From Klebsiella pneumoniae (GTDB lineage Bacteria; Pseudomonadota; Gammaproteobacteria; Ga0077536): a DNA stretch of 33,650 bases. Location of the stretch: NCBI GenBank assembly GCA_945861225.1, contig CAMATU010000024.1, positions 1 to 33,650 on the forward strand, given 5' to 3'. Every line of letters starts with the position of its first letter. Position 1 is the first letter of the stretch. Of this stretch, positions 14,510 to 22,427 are shown in pieces. The translations under genes and the position numbers were made by a program. Below the pieces are notes generated by a model, which searched no databases, had not been told where the DNA came from, and saw only the letters and a list, made by a program, of their open reading frames with translations.

Positions 14510-16006
14510 ATGGCATTGCTGAATCGTGAGGACTGGTACGACTTGGCGAGGACCACTAACTGGACGCCCAAGTATGTGACCGAAGACGCGTTATACCCCG
14601 AGCAGATGAGCGGTTCGCGCGGCATTCCGATGAGTGCGTGGGAAACCTACGATGAGCCGTACAAGACCTCTTATCCCGAGTACGTGTCGATTCAACGGGA
14701 GAAAGATGCCGGCACTTACTCCGTACGCGCCGCGCTCGAGCGGGCCGCCTTTGTCGATCAAGCCGATCCCGGTTGGGTCAGCACCATGCAGGCGCACTAT
14801 GGCGCGGTGGCGCTCGGCGAGTATTTGGCCAGTGTGGGTGAGGCGCGCATGGCGCGTTTCTCAAAAGCCCCCGGTAATCGCAACATGGCAGTGTTCGGCA
14901 TGATGGATGAAAACCGCCACAGCCAGCTGCAATTATTCTTCCCGCACGCAAACGTCAAACGCAGTCACCAATGGGACTGGGGCCACAAGGCCTTACGCAC
15001 CAACGAATGGGCGGCAATCGCGGCGCGTTCGCTGTTCGACGACATCATCACCAGTCGCGACGCGATCTCAACCGCCATCATGCTGACGTTCGCCTTCGAG
15101 ACCGGCTTCACCAATATGCAGTTCCTGGGGCTTGCCGCCGATGCGGCAGAAACCGGCGATCATTCCTTTGCCAGTTTGATTTCGAGCATCCAGACCGATG
15201 AATCCCGTCACTCGCAACAAGGCGGACCAGCACTGCGCATTCTGATCGAAAACGGCCGGCAAGCCGAAGCGCAGCAGCTGATCGATGTCGCCATCTGGCG
15301 CTCATGGAAATTGTTCGCGATCCTGACCGGCCCGCTGATGGACTACTACACGCCAGTGGAATCGCGCAAACAATCCTTCAAGGAATTCATGCTGGAGTGG
15401 ATCGTGGTGCAATTCGAGCGCCAGCTGCTCGATCTTGGCCTCGCCAAACCCTGGTACTGGGACACCTTGATGCGTGATCTTGAAATCACCCACCACGGCA
15501 TGCAGATGGGCGTGTGGTGCTGGCGCAGAACCGTGTGGTGGAATCCAGCGGCCGGTGTCACACCGGCAGATCGCGAGTGGTTAGAGGAAAAGTATCCGGG
15601 CTGGAATAAGCGCTGGGGACGCATCTGGGACATCACCACTGAGAATTTATTGAATGGTCGCGAAGATCTCACGTTGCCCGAGACCTTGCCGCTCATCTGC
15701 CATATGTCAAACCTGCCCATCGTGCATCTGCCGGGCGACGACTGGGATCTCACCGATTGGCAACTGGAACATGAGGGACGTCTCTATCATTTTGGTTCAG
15801 AGGTTGATCGCTGGTGTTTCCAGATCAACCCCGATCACTACAAGGGGCATCTCACGTTGGTGGATCGTTTTCTCGCCGGCAAAATTTTGCCCCCGACCCT
15901 CGAAGGCGCCTTGCGCTATATGGGGCTGGGCACCATGGAACAGGGACGGGACGCGCACAACTACGCCTGGATCGAGCATTTCCGAAAACACCGGGCGGCG
16001 GCCTAG
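14510..16006 (+). CDS. tmoA: Toluene-4-monooxygenase-type diiron hydroxylase, alpha subunit
   Basis: A 498-aa catalytic subunit of a four-component soluble diiron monooxygenase (toluene/alkene/isoprene monooxygenase group). All six iron ligands occur at the T4moH numbering: E104, E134, H137, E197, E231 and H234, in GEYL, DENRH, FETGF and DESRH. T201 and pocket residues G103, A107, F176, F196 and F205 are kept; position 100, Ile in T4moH, is Val. The segment EARMARFSKAPGNRNMA is diagnostic of TmoA-like proteins. It is followed directly by the gamma subunit. The product hydroxylates aromatics or epoxidises alkenes; sequence alone does not decide which. Confidence 0.95.
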   Translation: MALLNREDWYDLARTTNWTPKYVTEDALYPEQMSGSRGIPMSAWETYDEPYKTSYPEYVSIQREKDAGTYSVRAALERAAFVDQADPGWVSTMQAHYGAVALGEYLASVGEARMARFSKAPGNRNMAVFGMMDENRHSQLQLFFPHANVKRSHQWDWGHKALRTNEWAAIAARSLFDDIITSRDAISTAIMLTFAFETGFTNMQFLGLAADAAETGDHSFASLISSIQTDESRHSQQGGPALRILIENGRQAEAQQLIDVAIWRSWKLFAILTGPLMDYYTPVESRKQSFKEFMLEWIVVQFERQLLDLGLAKPWYWDTLMRDLEITHHGMQMGVWCWRRTVWWNPAAGVTPADREWLEEKYPGWNKRWGRIWDITTENLLNGREDLTLPETLPLICHMSNLPIVHLPGDDWDLTDWQLEHEGRLYHFGSEVDRWCFQINPDHYKGHLTLVDRFLAGKILPPTLEGALRYMGLGTMEQGRDAHNYAWIEHFRKHRAAA

Positions 16007-16267
16007 ATGGCTGATTTTCCGCTGTACTCCAATTTCCAGGGCGACTTCGTGCCGCAGCTCGTGTTAGTGGACAGCGAAGACACCATGGATCAGGTCGCGC
16101 AGAAATGCGCTTACCATTCGGTCGGCCGCAGAGTCGCACCCCAACCCGCGAAGATTCTGCGGGTACGCCGCCATCGCGCACCGGAGCCCTATCCGCGCGA
16201 CATGACGGTGACCGCTTCCGGTTTGCGCGTCACGGAAACCATCGATGTGATTTTCGCGGACACCTGA
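16007..16267 (+). CDS. tmoB: Toluene monooxygenase-type hydroxylase gamma subunit
   Basis: An 86-aa ubiquitin-like small hydroxylase subunit. The run EDTMDQVAQKCAYHSVGRRV and then PRDMTVTASGL are the conserved parts of TmoB. The protein length equals the family length. The ATG directly follows the stop codon of the alpha gene, so translation is coupled. It packs against the alpha subunit in the (alpha-beta-gamma)2 hydroxylase. Confidence 0.93.
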   Translation: MADFPLYSNFQGDFVPQLVLVDSEDTMDQVAQKCAYHSVGRRVAPQPAKILRVRRHRAPEPYPRDMTVTASGLRVTETIDVIFADT

Positions 16268-16272
16268 GCGCG

Positions 16273-16611
16273 ATGGCGTTCGAGAAAATCTGCACGCTCG
16301 ATGATGTGTGGGAAGGAGAAATGAGCGGCTTCACGACTGCCGATGGCACTGAGATCCTGCTCGCGGTACTGGCTGGCGGTGAAATCCGCGCCTTTCAGCA
16401 GCGCTGCCCACACCAGGAGTTTTCGCTGCTGCAGGCGAAACTCGATAAGCATGTGTTGACCTGTCGCGCGCATCTCTGGCAGTTCGATGTCCGGACTGGC
16501 AAAGGCATCAACCCCAGTGATTGCGCGCTCGCACTCTATCCCACGCAGATTGAAGGCGACGATGTCTATGTCGATGTCGCAGGCTACAAGCCGTTGTTGT
16601 CGCATACCTGA
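16273..16611 (+). CDS. tmoC: Rieske-type ferredoxin of the monooxygenase
   Basis: A 112-aa Rieske [2Fe-2S] ferredoxin that passes electrons from the reductase to the diiron hydroxylase. The ligands are C45-P-H47 and C64-R-A-H67, at the positions used in T4moC. Length matches that family. It starts 5 bp after the gamma gene; upstream in-frame codons overlap that gene and are not needed. Its reductase partner (TmoF) is not encoded in the window. Confidence 0.94.
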   Translation: MAFEKICTLDDVWEGEMSGFTTADGTEILLAVLAGGEIRAFQQRCPHQEFSLLQAKLDKHVLTCRAHLWQFDVRTGKGINPSDCALALYPTQIEGDDVYVDVAGYKPLLSHT

Positions 16612-16652
16612 AATATGGCCGCGAGCCTCGCAGCACGCCGGAGTTTTTGTTA

Positions 16653-16961
16653 ATGACAAATACTGATGAACTGCTGAAAAACAATCGCGTGGGGCCCGTC
16701 ATGCGCGCAGGCGAGATTGCCGAAGCGGTCAAAGAAGCGGTGGTACTCGACAACCCGGGAAAACCGATCACCATCGAAGACATGAACGCCTATGTGCGGA
16801 TCTCGGCGGACAACGAATTGATCATCACGCGCTCGACCATGGAAGAATGCCTGGGGCGCGGATTTCGAATGCAGGAACTGGAAATCAATTTGAGTTCTTT
16901 CGCGGGCCGCATCGAAACGGGCACTCAGCAGTTCCGGTTCTATTTCAAGCACGCGTTCTAG
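16653..16961 (+). CDS. tmoD: Monooxygenase effector (coupling) protein
   Basis: A 102-aa cofactor-less effector protein of the MmoB/DmpM/TmoD family, which binds the hydroxylase and tunes catalysis and coupling. [18 protein letters not shown] at the N-terminus and [20 protein letters not shown] in the middle are typical of TmoD. The ATG at 16653 has GGAG upstream; a TTG six bases earlier is possible but less likely. It stands 41 bp after the Rieske gene and 9 bp before the beta gene, keeping the classical A-B-C-D-E order. Confidence 0.93.
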   Translation: MTNTDELLKNNRVGPVMRAGEIAEAVKEAVVLDNPGKPITIEDMNAYVRISADNELIITRSTMEECLGRGFRMQELEINLSSFAGRIETGTQQFRFYFKHAF

Positions 16962-16970
16962 GATTTATCT

Positions 16971-17966
16971 ATGACCGAAGCTGCGGATTCAAAGCCCTTA
17001 AAAACCTGGTCCTACCTCACCACCGGACAGCGCCGGCGCCCAAGCGAATACGAAGTGGTCTCGACCGGACTGCACTATCACACGCTCGATCAAGACAAGC
17101 CCTGGGAGCTCGATCCCAACATCCCAATGGCGCAGTGGTACAAACAGTACCGCAATCAAAGCCCGTTAAGACATGCCGATTGGGATACGTTTCGCGATCC
17201 CGATGAAATGATCTATCGCACCTACAACATCGTGCAGGATGGTCAGGAAAATTACGTGATGGGGCTGTTCGATCAATTCAACGAACGCGGCCACGATCAA
17301 ATGCTGGAAGCGGATTGGGTGCGAGTCCTCGCGCACAACTATGCCCCTGCGCGATATGTGTTTCATGCCTTGCAGATGGGCAGCGCCTATGTGCATCAGA
17401 TGGCACCGGCCAGCACTATCACCAACTGCGCGACCTATGCGAGTGCCGACCACCTGCGCTGGGTTACGCACACCGCCTATCGCACGCGTGAACTGGCAAT
17501 CGCGTTTCCGAATTTCGGCTTCGGCGCGCAGGAGCGCGCGATCTGGGAAACCGATGCGCGCTGGCAGGGCTTCCGCGAGTTACTCGAAACCGCGCTCGTA
17601 ACCTGGGATTGGGCGGAATCGTTCACGGCGTTTTTTCTCGTCGCGAAGCCCGCCATCGAAGAGGCACTGCTCGTTGAGTTCGGCAATCTCGCACGCGCGC
17701 ACGGCGACCTGCTGCTGGGGTTGTTAACGCAGGCGCAGATGCGCGATGCCGAGCGCCATCGGCGGTGGGTCGCAGCGCTGGTCAAGATGGCGCTTGGAAC
17801 GGCTGGTAACCGCGAAGTGCTGGCGACCTGGTGCCAACGTTGGGTGCCGATCGCAGAAGCGGCGGTGACGAATTTCTGTGCGAGCTTCCCGAGCGAGGGC
17901 GCCGAGTCAGGCGTGCGCGCGAATAGTGCAGCGGCGCGCTTTCGGACGAACTTGGGGCTGGGTTGA
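16971..17966 (+). CDS. tmoE: Toluene monooxygenase-type hydroxylase beta subunit
   Basis: A 331-aa structural beta subunit with the ferritin-like helical fold but without iron ligands. Diagnostic segments are LKTWSYLTTGQRRRPSEYEVV at the start (here split as LKTWSYL and GQRRRPSEYEVV), DPDEMIYRTYNIVQDGQE (about 79-96) and the helix YVFHALQMGSAYVHQMAPAS. It completes the hydroxylase with tmoA and tmoB. It is the last gene of the operon; the next gene is convergent (YceI), so the usual tmoF position downstream is empty. Confidence 0.94.
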   Translation: MTEAADSKPLKTWSYLTTGQRRRPSEYEVVSTGLHYHTLDQDKPWELDPNIPMAQWYKQYRNQSPLRHADWDTFRDPDEMIYRTYNIVQDGQENYVMGLFDQFNERGHDQMLEADWVRVLAHNYAPARYVFHALQMGSAYVHQMAPASTITNCATYASADHLRWVTHTAYRTRELAIAFPNFGFGAQERAIWETDARWQGFRELLETALVTWDWAESFTAFFLVAKPAIEEALLVEFGNLARAHGDLLLGLLTQAQMRDAERHRRWVAALVKMALGTAGNREVLATWCQRWVPIAEAAVTNFCASFPSEGAESGVRANSAAARFRTNLGLG

Positions 17967-18012
17967 AGAAGATTAAGATTTTTCTTAAGGCAAGCCTGTT
18001 TAGCTTGATCAC
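17967..18012. terminator. Possible bidirectional terminator between tmoE and the yceI-like gene
   Basis: The 46-bp convergent gap contains weak hairpins: TTAAG/CTTAA around an AT-rich loop, and CAAGC/GCTTG around CTGTTTA, with T-rich stretches. Placement between converging genes fits a shared terminator, but the stems are short. Confidence 0.3.
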
Positions 18013-18582
18013 TTAGTCGCGGATCCCTTCAATCATGAGTGCGAAATCCATGGGATCCGAGGCCGGCCCAAGTTCGAATTTGTTGACGCCGAAATCCGAA
18101 CGTTTGATCGTTGTTGTCGCGAAAAAGCCAGCCCGATAGCCGCCCCAGGGATCGCGTCCCTCGCCAATGACTTTGGCTTGCAAGGTGATTGCTTTGGTTA
18201 CGCCGTGAAGACTCAGTTTGCCCTGTAAGGTGCCGCCAGTCGCATCCCCCGTATAGCCCGTACTGACGAATTTTGCGGTCGGAAATTCATCCACACTCAA
18301 AAAATTCGCGCTCCGCAAATGCTTGTCCCGCTCGGCCCAATTGGTATCGATACTCGCGGTATCGATCGTCACCTCGATGCGCGAGCGTTCGGGCTGCGCC
18401 TTGTCCCATTGAAAGTTGCCGCTGATCGTATTGAAGCGACCAGCGAGCAGACTATATTCAAGATGCAGAATGCGAAACTCGACGAAAGCATGGCTGGGAT
18501 CGATTTCATAATCGGCTGCCAGTACTGCCCCCGGGACCGCACAGACCATCACGCAGCTGAGCATCCGCCAGCAAAACTTCAT
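18013..18582 (-). CDS. YceI-family periplasmic lipocalin-like protein
   Basis: A 189-aa YceI-family protein, a beta-barrel that binds isoprenoid-like lipids. A Sec signal peptide, MKFCWRMLSCVMVCAVPGAVLA, is followed by the mature start ADYEIDPSHAFVEF, the standard YceI opening (signal shown as MKFCWRML... to VLA). The end block SDFGVNKF and VxxDPMDFALMIEGIRD is also typical. The ATG at 18582 has a GGAGA site upstream; the longer frame would hide the signal peptide. It converges on the tmo operon and is divergent from the aldehyde dehydrogenase gene. Its link to hydrocarbon metabolism, for example binding a hydrophobic substrate or quinone, is speculative. Confidence 0.9.
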   Translation of the reverse strand: MKFCWRMLSCVMVCAVPGAVLAADYEIDPSHAFVEFRILHLEYSLLAGRFNTISGNFQWDKAQPERSRIEVTIDTASIDTNWAERDKHLRSANFLSVDEFPTAKFVSTGYTGDATGGTLQGKLSLHGVTKAITLQAKVIGEGRDPWGGYRAGFFATTTIKRSDFGVNKFELGPASDPMDFALMIEGIRD

Positions 18583-18677
18583 ACATATCTCCAAGACTTT
18601 TCTCCTGATTGGCCGAGCCTGCCGAACACTCAATTTTTCGGCACCACGCGAACAATCACGTTGCGGGTTCGCCCATA

Positions 18678-18707
18678 CTATGCCGGGTTCAAGGCTCGGC
18701 GGCATAG
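18678..18707. promoter_or_regulatory. Inverted repeat in the yceI/aldehyde dehydrogenase divergent region
   Basis: Perfect 8-bp arms CTATGCCG (18678-18685) and CGGCATAG (18700-18707) flank a 14-nt spacer, midway in the 267-bp gap between two divergent genes. This is either an operator for a dimeric regulator or a hairpin in the leader of the aldehyde dehydrogenase mRNA. Nothing else stands out in the gap. Confidence 0.35.
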
Positions 18708-18849
18708 CGGCCCGCATCTTCTCTCGTGGCGGTATTTCAGCTTATAGTCGCGAGCGCTCCCTGGTCCTGTGGGTGCACTGTCCAGGGCGGCCCTGGGCTG
18801 ACGAGAGCGTGCCCAATTTGTGTTCATCCGTCATTAGAAAGTCATCTTC

Positions 18850-20283
18850 ATGCGCGAATATCTAAATTTCTACATTAACGGTCGCTGGGTTCCGCCAGTC
18901 GAGCCGAAACCCTTAGCGGTGATTAATCCGGCGACGGGTACTGTCAACGGCCGCATCCAGGTGGGATCGGCGGCGGATGTGGATATCGCAGTCAGAGCCG
19001 CGCGTGGTGCGTTTGCCGGCTGGTCGACTACTTCACGTGAGGAGCGCATGGCGGCGCTGACTCGCATCGTCACTGAGTTCGAACGCCGTCTGGATGACAT
19101 GGCCGAAGCCATCATGGAGGAGATGGGCGCGCCGAACTGGCTGGCGCGTAACACGCAGGCTGCGCTCGGCCCCAATCATTTCAAGTCGGCGCTCAACGTG
19201 CTGCGCGACTATGTCTTTGAAGAGGACAAAGGTACCGCACGAATTCTGAAAGAACCGATCGGCGTGTGCGGCTTCATCACGCCATGGAACTGGCCCGTGC
19301 ATCAGATGTGCGCTAAGACCGCGCCCGCCATTGCGGTCGGTTGCACGGTGATCTTAAAACCCTCTGAGGTGGCGCCATTTTCCGGACAGATCCTGGCCGA
19401 GATCCTGCACGCGGCCGATCTGCCGCCTGGCGTATTCAATATGGTCTTTGGCGAAGGGCCGGTGGTCGGCGCGGCCATGGCCTCGCATCCAGATATCGAC
19501 ATGATTTCGATTACCGGCTCAACGCGCGCCGGCATCGAAGTCGCGCGCAATGCTGCCGCCACGGTTAAACGTGTGCATCAGGAGCTCGGCGGCAAGAGTC
19601 CGAACATCGTGCTGGATGATGCGGATCTCAAGGCCGCGATCACGGGTGGTGTGAATGCCGTCATGATGAACTCAGGTCAATCCTGCCGTGCGCCCACGCG
19701 CATGCTGGTGCCGAACAAGTTACTTGATGAAGTGTGTGCGATCGCCAAAGAGGTAGCGGAGAGCTGGACACCCGGCGATCCGACCCAGGGTAGCCGCATG
19801 GGACCGGTAATTTCTGAAGCCGCGTGGCACAAGGTGCAGAATCTGATTCAGAAGGGACTCGATGCGGGTGCGAAATTGGTCACCGGTGGCGCGGGCAAAC
19901 CCGCTGGCCTCGAGCATGGTTACTTCGTGAAGCCGACGGTCTTTCGCGACGTGACCAACGATATGGCCGTCGCCCGCGAAGAAATTTTCGGACCGGTGCT
20001 GTGCATTCTCGGTTACGACACCGAGGACGAAGCCATCGCCATCGGCAACGACACGGAGTATGGCCTTGGTGGCTATGTGCAAAGCCAGGATATCGAACAC
20101 GCGCGACGAGTCGCCAAACGCATCCGCGCCGGTTACATCAGTCTCAATAACGCGGGGCTGGATATCAGTGTGCCCTTCGGTGGATATAAACATTCCGGCA
20201 ACGGCCGCGAATTCGGCGAGCATTCCTTCGGCGAATTTCTGGAGGTGAAGTCCATGCTGGGCTATACGCCGGCGACGCCGTAA
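18850..20283 (+). CDS. NAD(P)-dependent aldehyde dehydrogenase
   Basis: A 477-aa class-3-fold ALDH that oxidises an aldehyde to the acid with NAD(P)+. The catalytic nucleophile is C279 in NSGQSC, the general base is E245 in QELGGKS, the oxyanion Asn is N147 in PWNWP, and the cofactor Lys is in ILKPSE (about K170). Length and motifs are complete. It lies downstream of the tmo-type operon, beyond the convergent YceI gene, with its own leader. It would suit an aldehyde made by the monooxygenase, P450 or flavoprotein; the real substrate is unknown. Confidence 0.94.
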   Translation: MREYLNFYINGRWVPPVEPKPLAVINPATGTVNGRIQVGSAADVDIAVRAARGAFAGWSTTSREERMAALTRIVTEFERRLDDMAEAIMEEMGAPNWLARNTQAALGPNHFKSALNVLRDYVFEEDKGTARILKEPIGVCGFITPWNWPVHQMCAKTAPAIAVGCTVILKPSEVAPFSGQILAEILHAADLPPGVFNMVFGEGPVVGAAMASHPDIDMISITGSTRAGIEVARNAAATVKRVHQELGGKSPNIVLDDADLKAAITGGVNAVMMNSGQSCRAPTRMLVPNKLLDEVCAIAKEVAESWTPGDPTQGSRMGPVISEAAWHKVQNLIQKGLDAGAKLVTGGAGKPAGLEHGYFVKPTVFRDVTNDMAVAREEIFGPVLCILGYDTEDEAIAIGNDTEYGLGGYVQSQDIEHARRVAKRIRAGYISLNNAGLDISVPFGGYKHSGNGREFGEHSFGEFLEVKSMLGYTPATP

Positions 20284-20323
20284 GCGCCGACAGGGTGCTA
20301 TAAACCTAGCAGCCTATCGAGAG

Positions 20324-20385
20324 CTATCGAGAGGGGTCGGACCAACCTATCCGACTATCGAGAGGGGTCGGACCAACCTATCCGA
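20324..20385. repeat. 31-bp tandem repeat, two copies
   Basis: Two adjacent 31-bp units (20324-20354 and 20355-20385) are identical, each beginning CTATCGAGAGGGGTCGG and ending CCTATCCGA. A partial third copy (CTATCGAGAG) precedes them at 20314. The core GGGTCGGACCAAC is the inverse complement of the core of the repeat at 20824-20900. Confidence 0.85.
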
Positions 20386-20823
20386 TTGATTAATCGAAAT
20401 AGTCCAACGATACAGGTGCCTTTTGCAACGCTTAGCCTGAGAACCTCGGGCCCGGTGTCGCGTCGTACCGCGGAATCCCTTCTTGCAACGTCGATTGATC
20501 GCAGTCGTCAGTGCAGATCCGCCTCCAAGCGCGTTAGGCCTAAGCGCCTCCGGATGCCTTCAATGAAGAGACCTTCATCGCTCGCCGTCGCTTCCGCCCA
20601 GGTCCGCTCGCGGACAAATTCACGCATGGCATTGAGTTCCCGTCCTTGGTAAGTGCTCCATGCTCATGATGCCCGTCGGTGTTCGAATGGATGTATCCCA
20701 TCCCGGAGTACCAGACTCCGCTTCCCGCGCCTGTCGCCTGCGCGAAACCTTAACGACCCGCAAGACGGCACGAATTTAACGACTCGCTTCAGCTTAATTC
20801 CATGTCGAAATATAGAGTTTTCA

Positions 20824-20900
20824 ATTATCTGAGTTGGTCCGACCCTGAATCTATCGACCCTGAATCTCCTGATTATCTGAGTTGGTCCGACCCTGAATCT
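20824..20900. repeat. 29-bp direct repeat, two copies, inverse to the 20324 family
   Basis: Identical 29-bp units lie at 20824-20852 and 20872-20900; each contains GAGTTGGTCCGACCCTGAAT. The GACCCTGAATCT tail occurs a third time at 20856-20867. The central GTTGGTCCGACCC is the reverse complement of the core at 20324-20385, so the two clusters face each other across about 440 bp. Confidence 0.85.
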
Positions 20901-21048
20901 CTGAATCTGAGGTTATCGACCCCTTTGAAAGACTCACGCTTGAGTCGTCGATTTCTACTGACCGCCGCCGCCCGCGCGGGTTGCACCGACCGGGAGGCCG
21001 TGTGATTCTCCGTCACCGCACTTACCGTTCATCAAATCGAGAAACCCC

Positions 21049-22296
21049 ATGAATCAAAGCATCAAGGACCCTGCCGCCGCAGGGTTGAGCGCGAGCCGTC
21101 TGGCGCGCATCCGACCGGTCCTGCAGCGCTATGTCGATCACGCCGGCTACGGCGGCTTCGTGACGCGGGTCGTTCGGCGGGGCCAGCTCGTGCATGCCGA
21201 ACGCGTCGGCTGGCAGGACCGTGAGGCCGGCGTAGCGATGGCCGACGACACGCTTTTCCGCATCTACTCGATGACGAAACCCATCATCTATAGCGCGCTG
21301 ATGACGCTCTACGAGGAAGGGCGCTTCCAGCTCGTTGACCCGGTCGCGAAGTTTCTCCCCGCGTTCGGTGCAACAAAGGTGATGGAACCCGGTGGCAAGC
21401 TCGTTGACCAGCATGCGTTGCGACCGATGCAGGTGCGCGACCTCATGACCCACACCAGCGGCCTCAGCTACGACTTCCTCGATGACTATCCGATTGCTGA
21501 GCAGTACCGCCAGGCGAAACTGATGCACGACCCGACGCGCACGCTCGAAGCGCTGATCGCCGAACTCGCAACCATCCCTCTCGCCTTCCACCCGGGCACG
21601 AAGTGGCACTACAGCCTGGGCACCGATGTCGCCGCGCATCTGATCGAAGTAATTTCAGGACGCCCGCTCGGTGACTTTCTGGCCGAGCGCCTGTTCGGCC
21701 CGCTTGGCATGCGCGAAACTGCGTTCGGGATCCAGCAAGAAAAGCGCCGCCGGCTCGCGGCAATGTATGGTCATCCTGATCTATTGGCGGAGGGGATGAC
21801 GATTACGCAACTCGTCGGGCACTTTGCCCGCGGCGACCGTGCCCGCCGCGAGGTCGCAAACACCTACCCGGTTGACGCGCCGGATGTCTTCCAGCGGGGC
21901 GGACTCGGGCTCTACTCGACCGCAGACGACTATGTCGCGTTCGCGCGCATGCTGCTCGACGGCAAGGCAGCGGACGGCACGCGCATCCTCGGTCGCAAGA
22001 CCCTTGAGCTCATGCACACCAATCATCTCGCGCCTGCACTGCTGCCTTACGAACTCGCCGGCGCGCCGATTCCCGGTTGGGGCTTCGGCCTCGGCTCGCG
22101 GGTCGCCATGGACATCGGCCAGATGGGGGTATCCGGGACGAGTGGCGAATTCGGCTGGGCAGGCGCGGCCAAGACCTACTACTGGGTGGATCCGCGCGAG
22201 CAACTGGTCGGCGTGCTGATGACGCAATTCATGATCGGCTTCGATCTGCCGGAGAACGACTTCCGCGCACTGGTCTACCAGGCCATCGACGACTGA
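21049..22296 (+). CDS. Serine hydrolase, beta-lactamase fold (family VIII carboxylesterase-like)
   Basis: A 415-aa hydrolase related to class C beta-lactamases and EstB-type esterases. The nucleophile motif is S74-M-T-K77, the general-base Tyr is Y188 in HYSLGTD (a Y-x-x variant of YxN), and the third motif region is GWAGAAKTYYW (about 369-379), as in family VIII esterases. There is no signal peptide, so it acts in the cytoplasm, which argues against a resistance beta-lactamase. It could hydrolyse an ester such as a Baeyer-Villiger product of the upstream pathway, but it lies alone between repeat-rich gaps. The ATG sits at the end of the repeat-bounded gap. Confidence 0.88.
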   Translation: MNQSIKDPAAAGLSASRLARIRPVLQRYVDHAGYGGFVTRVVRRGQLVHAERVGWQDREAGVAMADDTLFRIYSMTKPIIYSALMTLYEEGRFQLVDPVAKFLPAFGATKVMEPGGKLVDQHALRPMQVRDLMTHTSGLSYDFLDDYPIAEQYRQAKLMHDPTRTLEALIAELATIPLAFHPGTKWHYSLGTDVAAHLIEVISGRPLGDFLAERLFGPLGMRETAFGIQQEKRRRLAAMYGHPDLLAEGMTITQLVGHFARGDRARREVANTYPVDAPDVFQRGGLGLYSTADDYVAFARMLLDGKAADGTRILGRKTLELMHTNHLAPALLPYELAGAPIPGWGFGLGSRVAMDIGQMGVSGTSGEFGWAGAAKTYYWVDPREQLVGVLMTQFMIGFDLPENDFRALVYQAIDD

Positions 22297-22349
22297 GATC
22301 ACTGTGGCATTCGCCGCCGTCAGCGCCGCGATCCGCTGCAGGGGGGGTT

Positions 22350-22413
22350 ATTCCGGGGACAGTTTACGGATTGTCTGACCAACCAAATGAATTAAGTAAA
22401 CTGTCCCTGGAAT
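22350..22413. repeat. REP-like palindrome (GGGGACAGTTTAC family), copy 1
   Basis: Arms at 22350-22367 and 22396-22413 are inverted near-copies: ATTCCGGGGACAGTTTAC against GTAAACTGTCCCTGGAAT, with one mismatch. A 28-nt spacer separates them. It lies in the 131-bp convergent gap between the serine hydrolase and the first cyclase/ATPase. A second copy at 26385-26432 shares about 20 identical bases and interrupts a gene, so the element is or was mobile. GGGGACAGTTTAC-type repeats are widespread in gammaproteobacterial genomes. Confidence 0.75.
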
Positions 22414-22427
22414 CCAGATCGCGCAAT

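Larger units (their letters stand above)
20284..21048. other. 765-bp gene-free segment bounded by repeats
   Basis: No convincing gene was found between the aldehyde dehydrogenase and the serine hydrolase. The left edge has a tandem repeat (20324-20385) and the right edge a direct repeat (20824-20900); they share an inverted GTTGGTCCGACCC core. Between them, on the minus strand near 20520-20665, a short open stretch including MREFVRERTWAEATASDEG looks protein-like, but it has a stop codon upstream and no ribosome site. It may be a remnant. The segment looks like a decayed mobile element or rearrangement scar. Confidence 0.5.

Noticed and set aside
20314..20900. CRISPR array from the GGTCGGACCAAC repeats
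   Set aside because: The left copies are directly abutting with no spacers and the right copies are in the opposite orientation.
20386..21005. Short plus-strand frames in the repeat-bounded gap
   Set aside because: They translate repeat units or low-complexity sequence and lack ribosome sites.
21049..22296. Antibiotic-resistance beta-lactamase
   Set aside because: It has SxxK and Tyr motifs but no signal peptide and the GWAGAAK region of cytoplasmic family VIII esterases.
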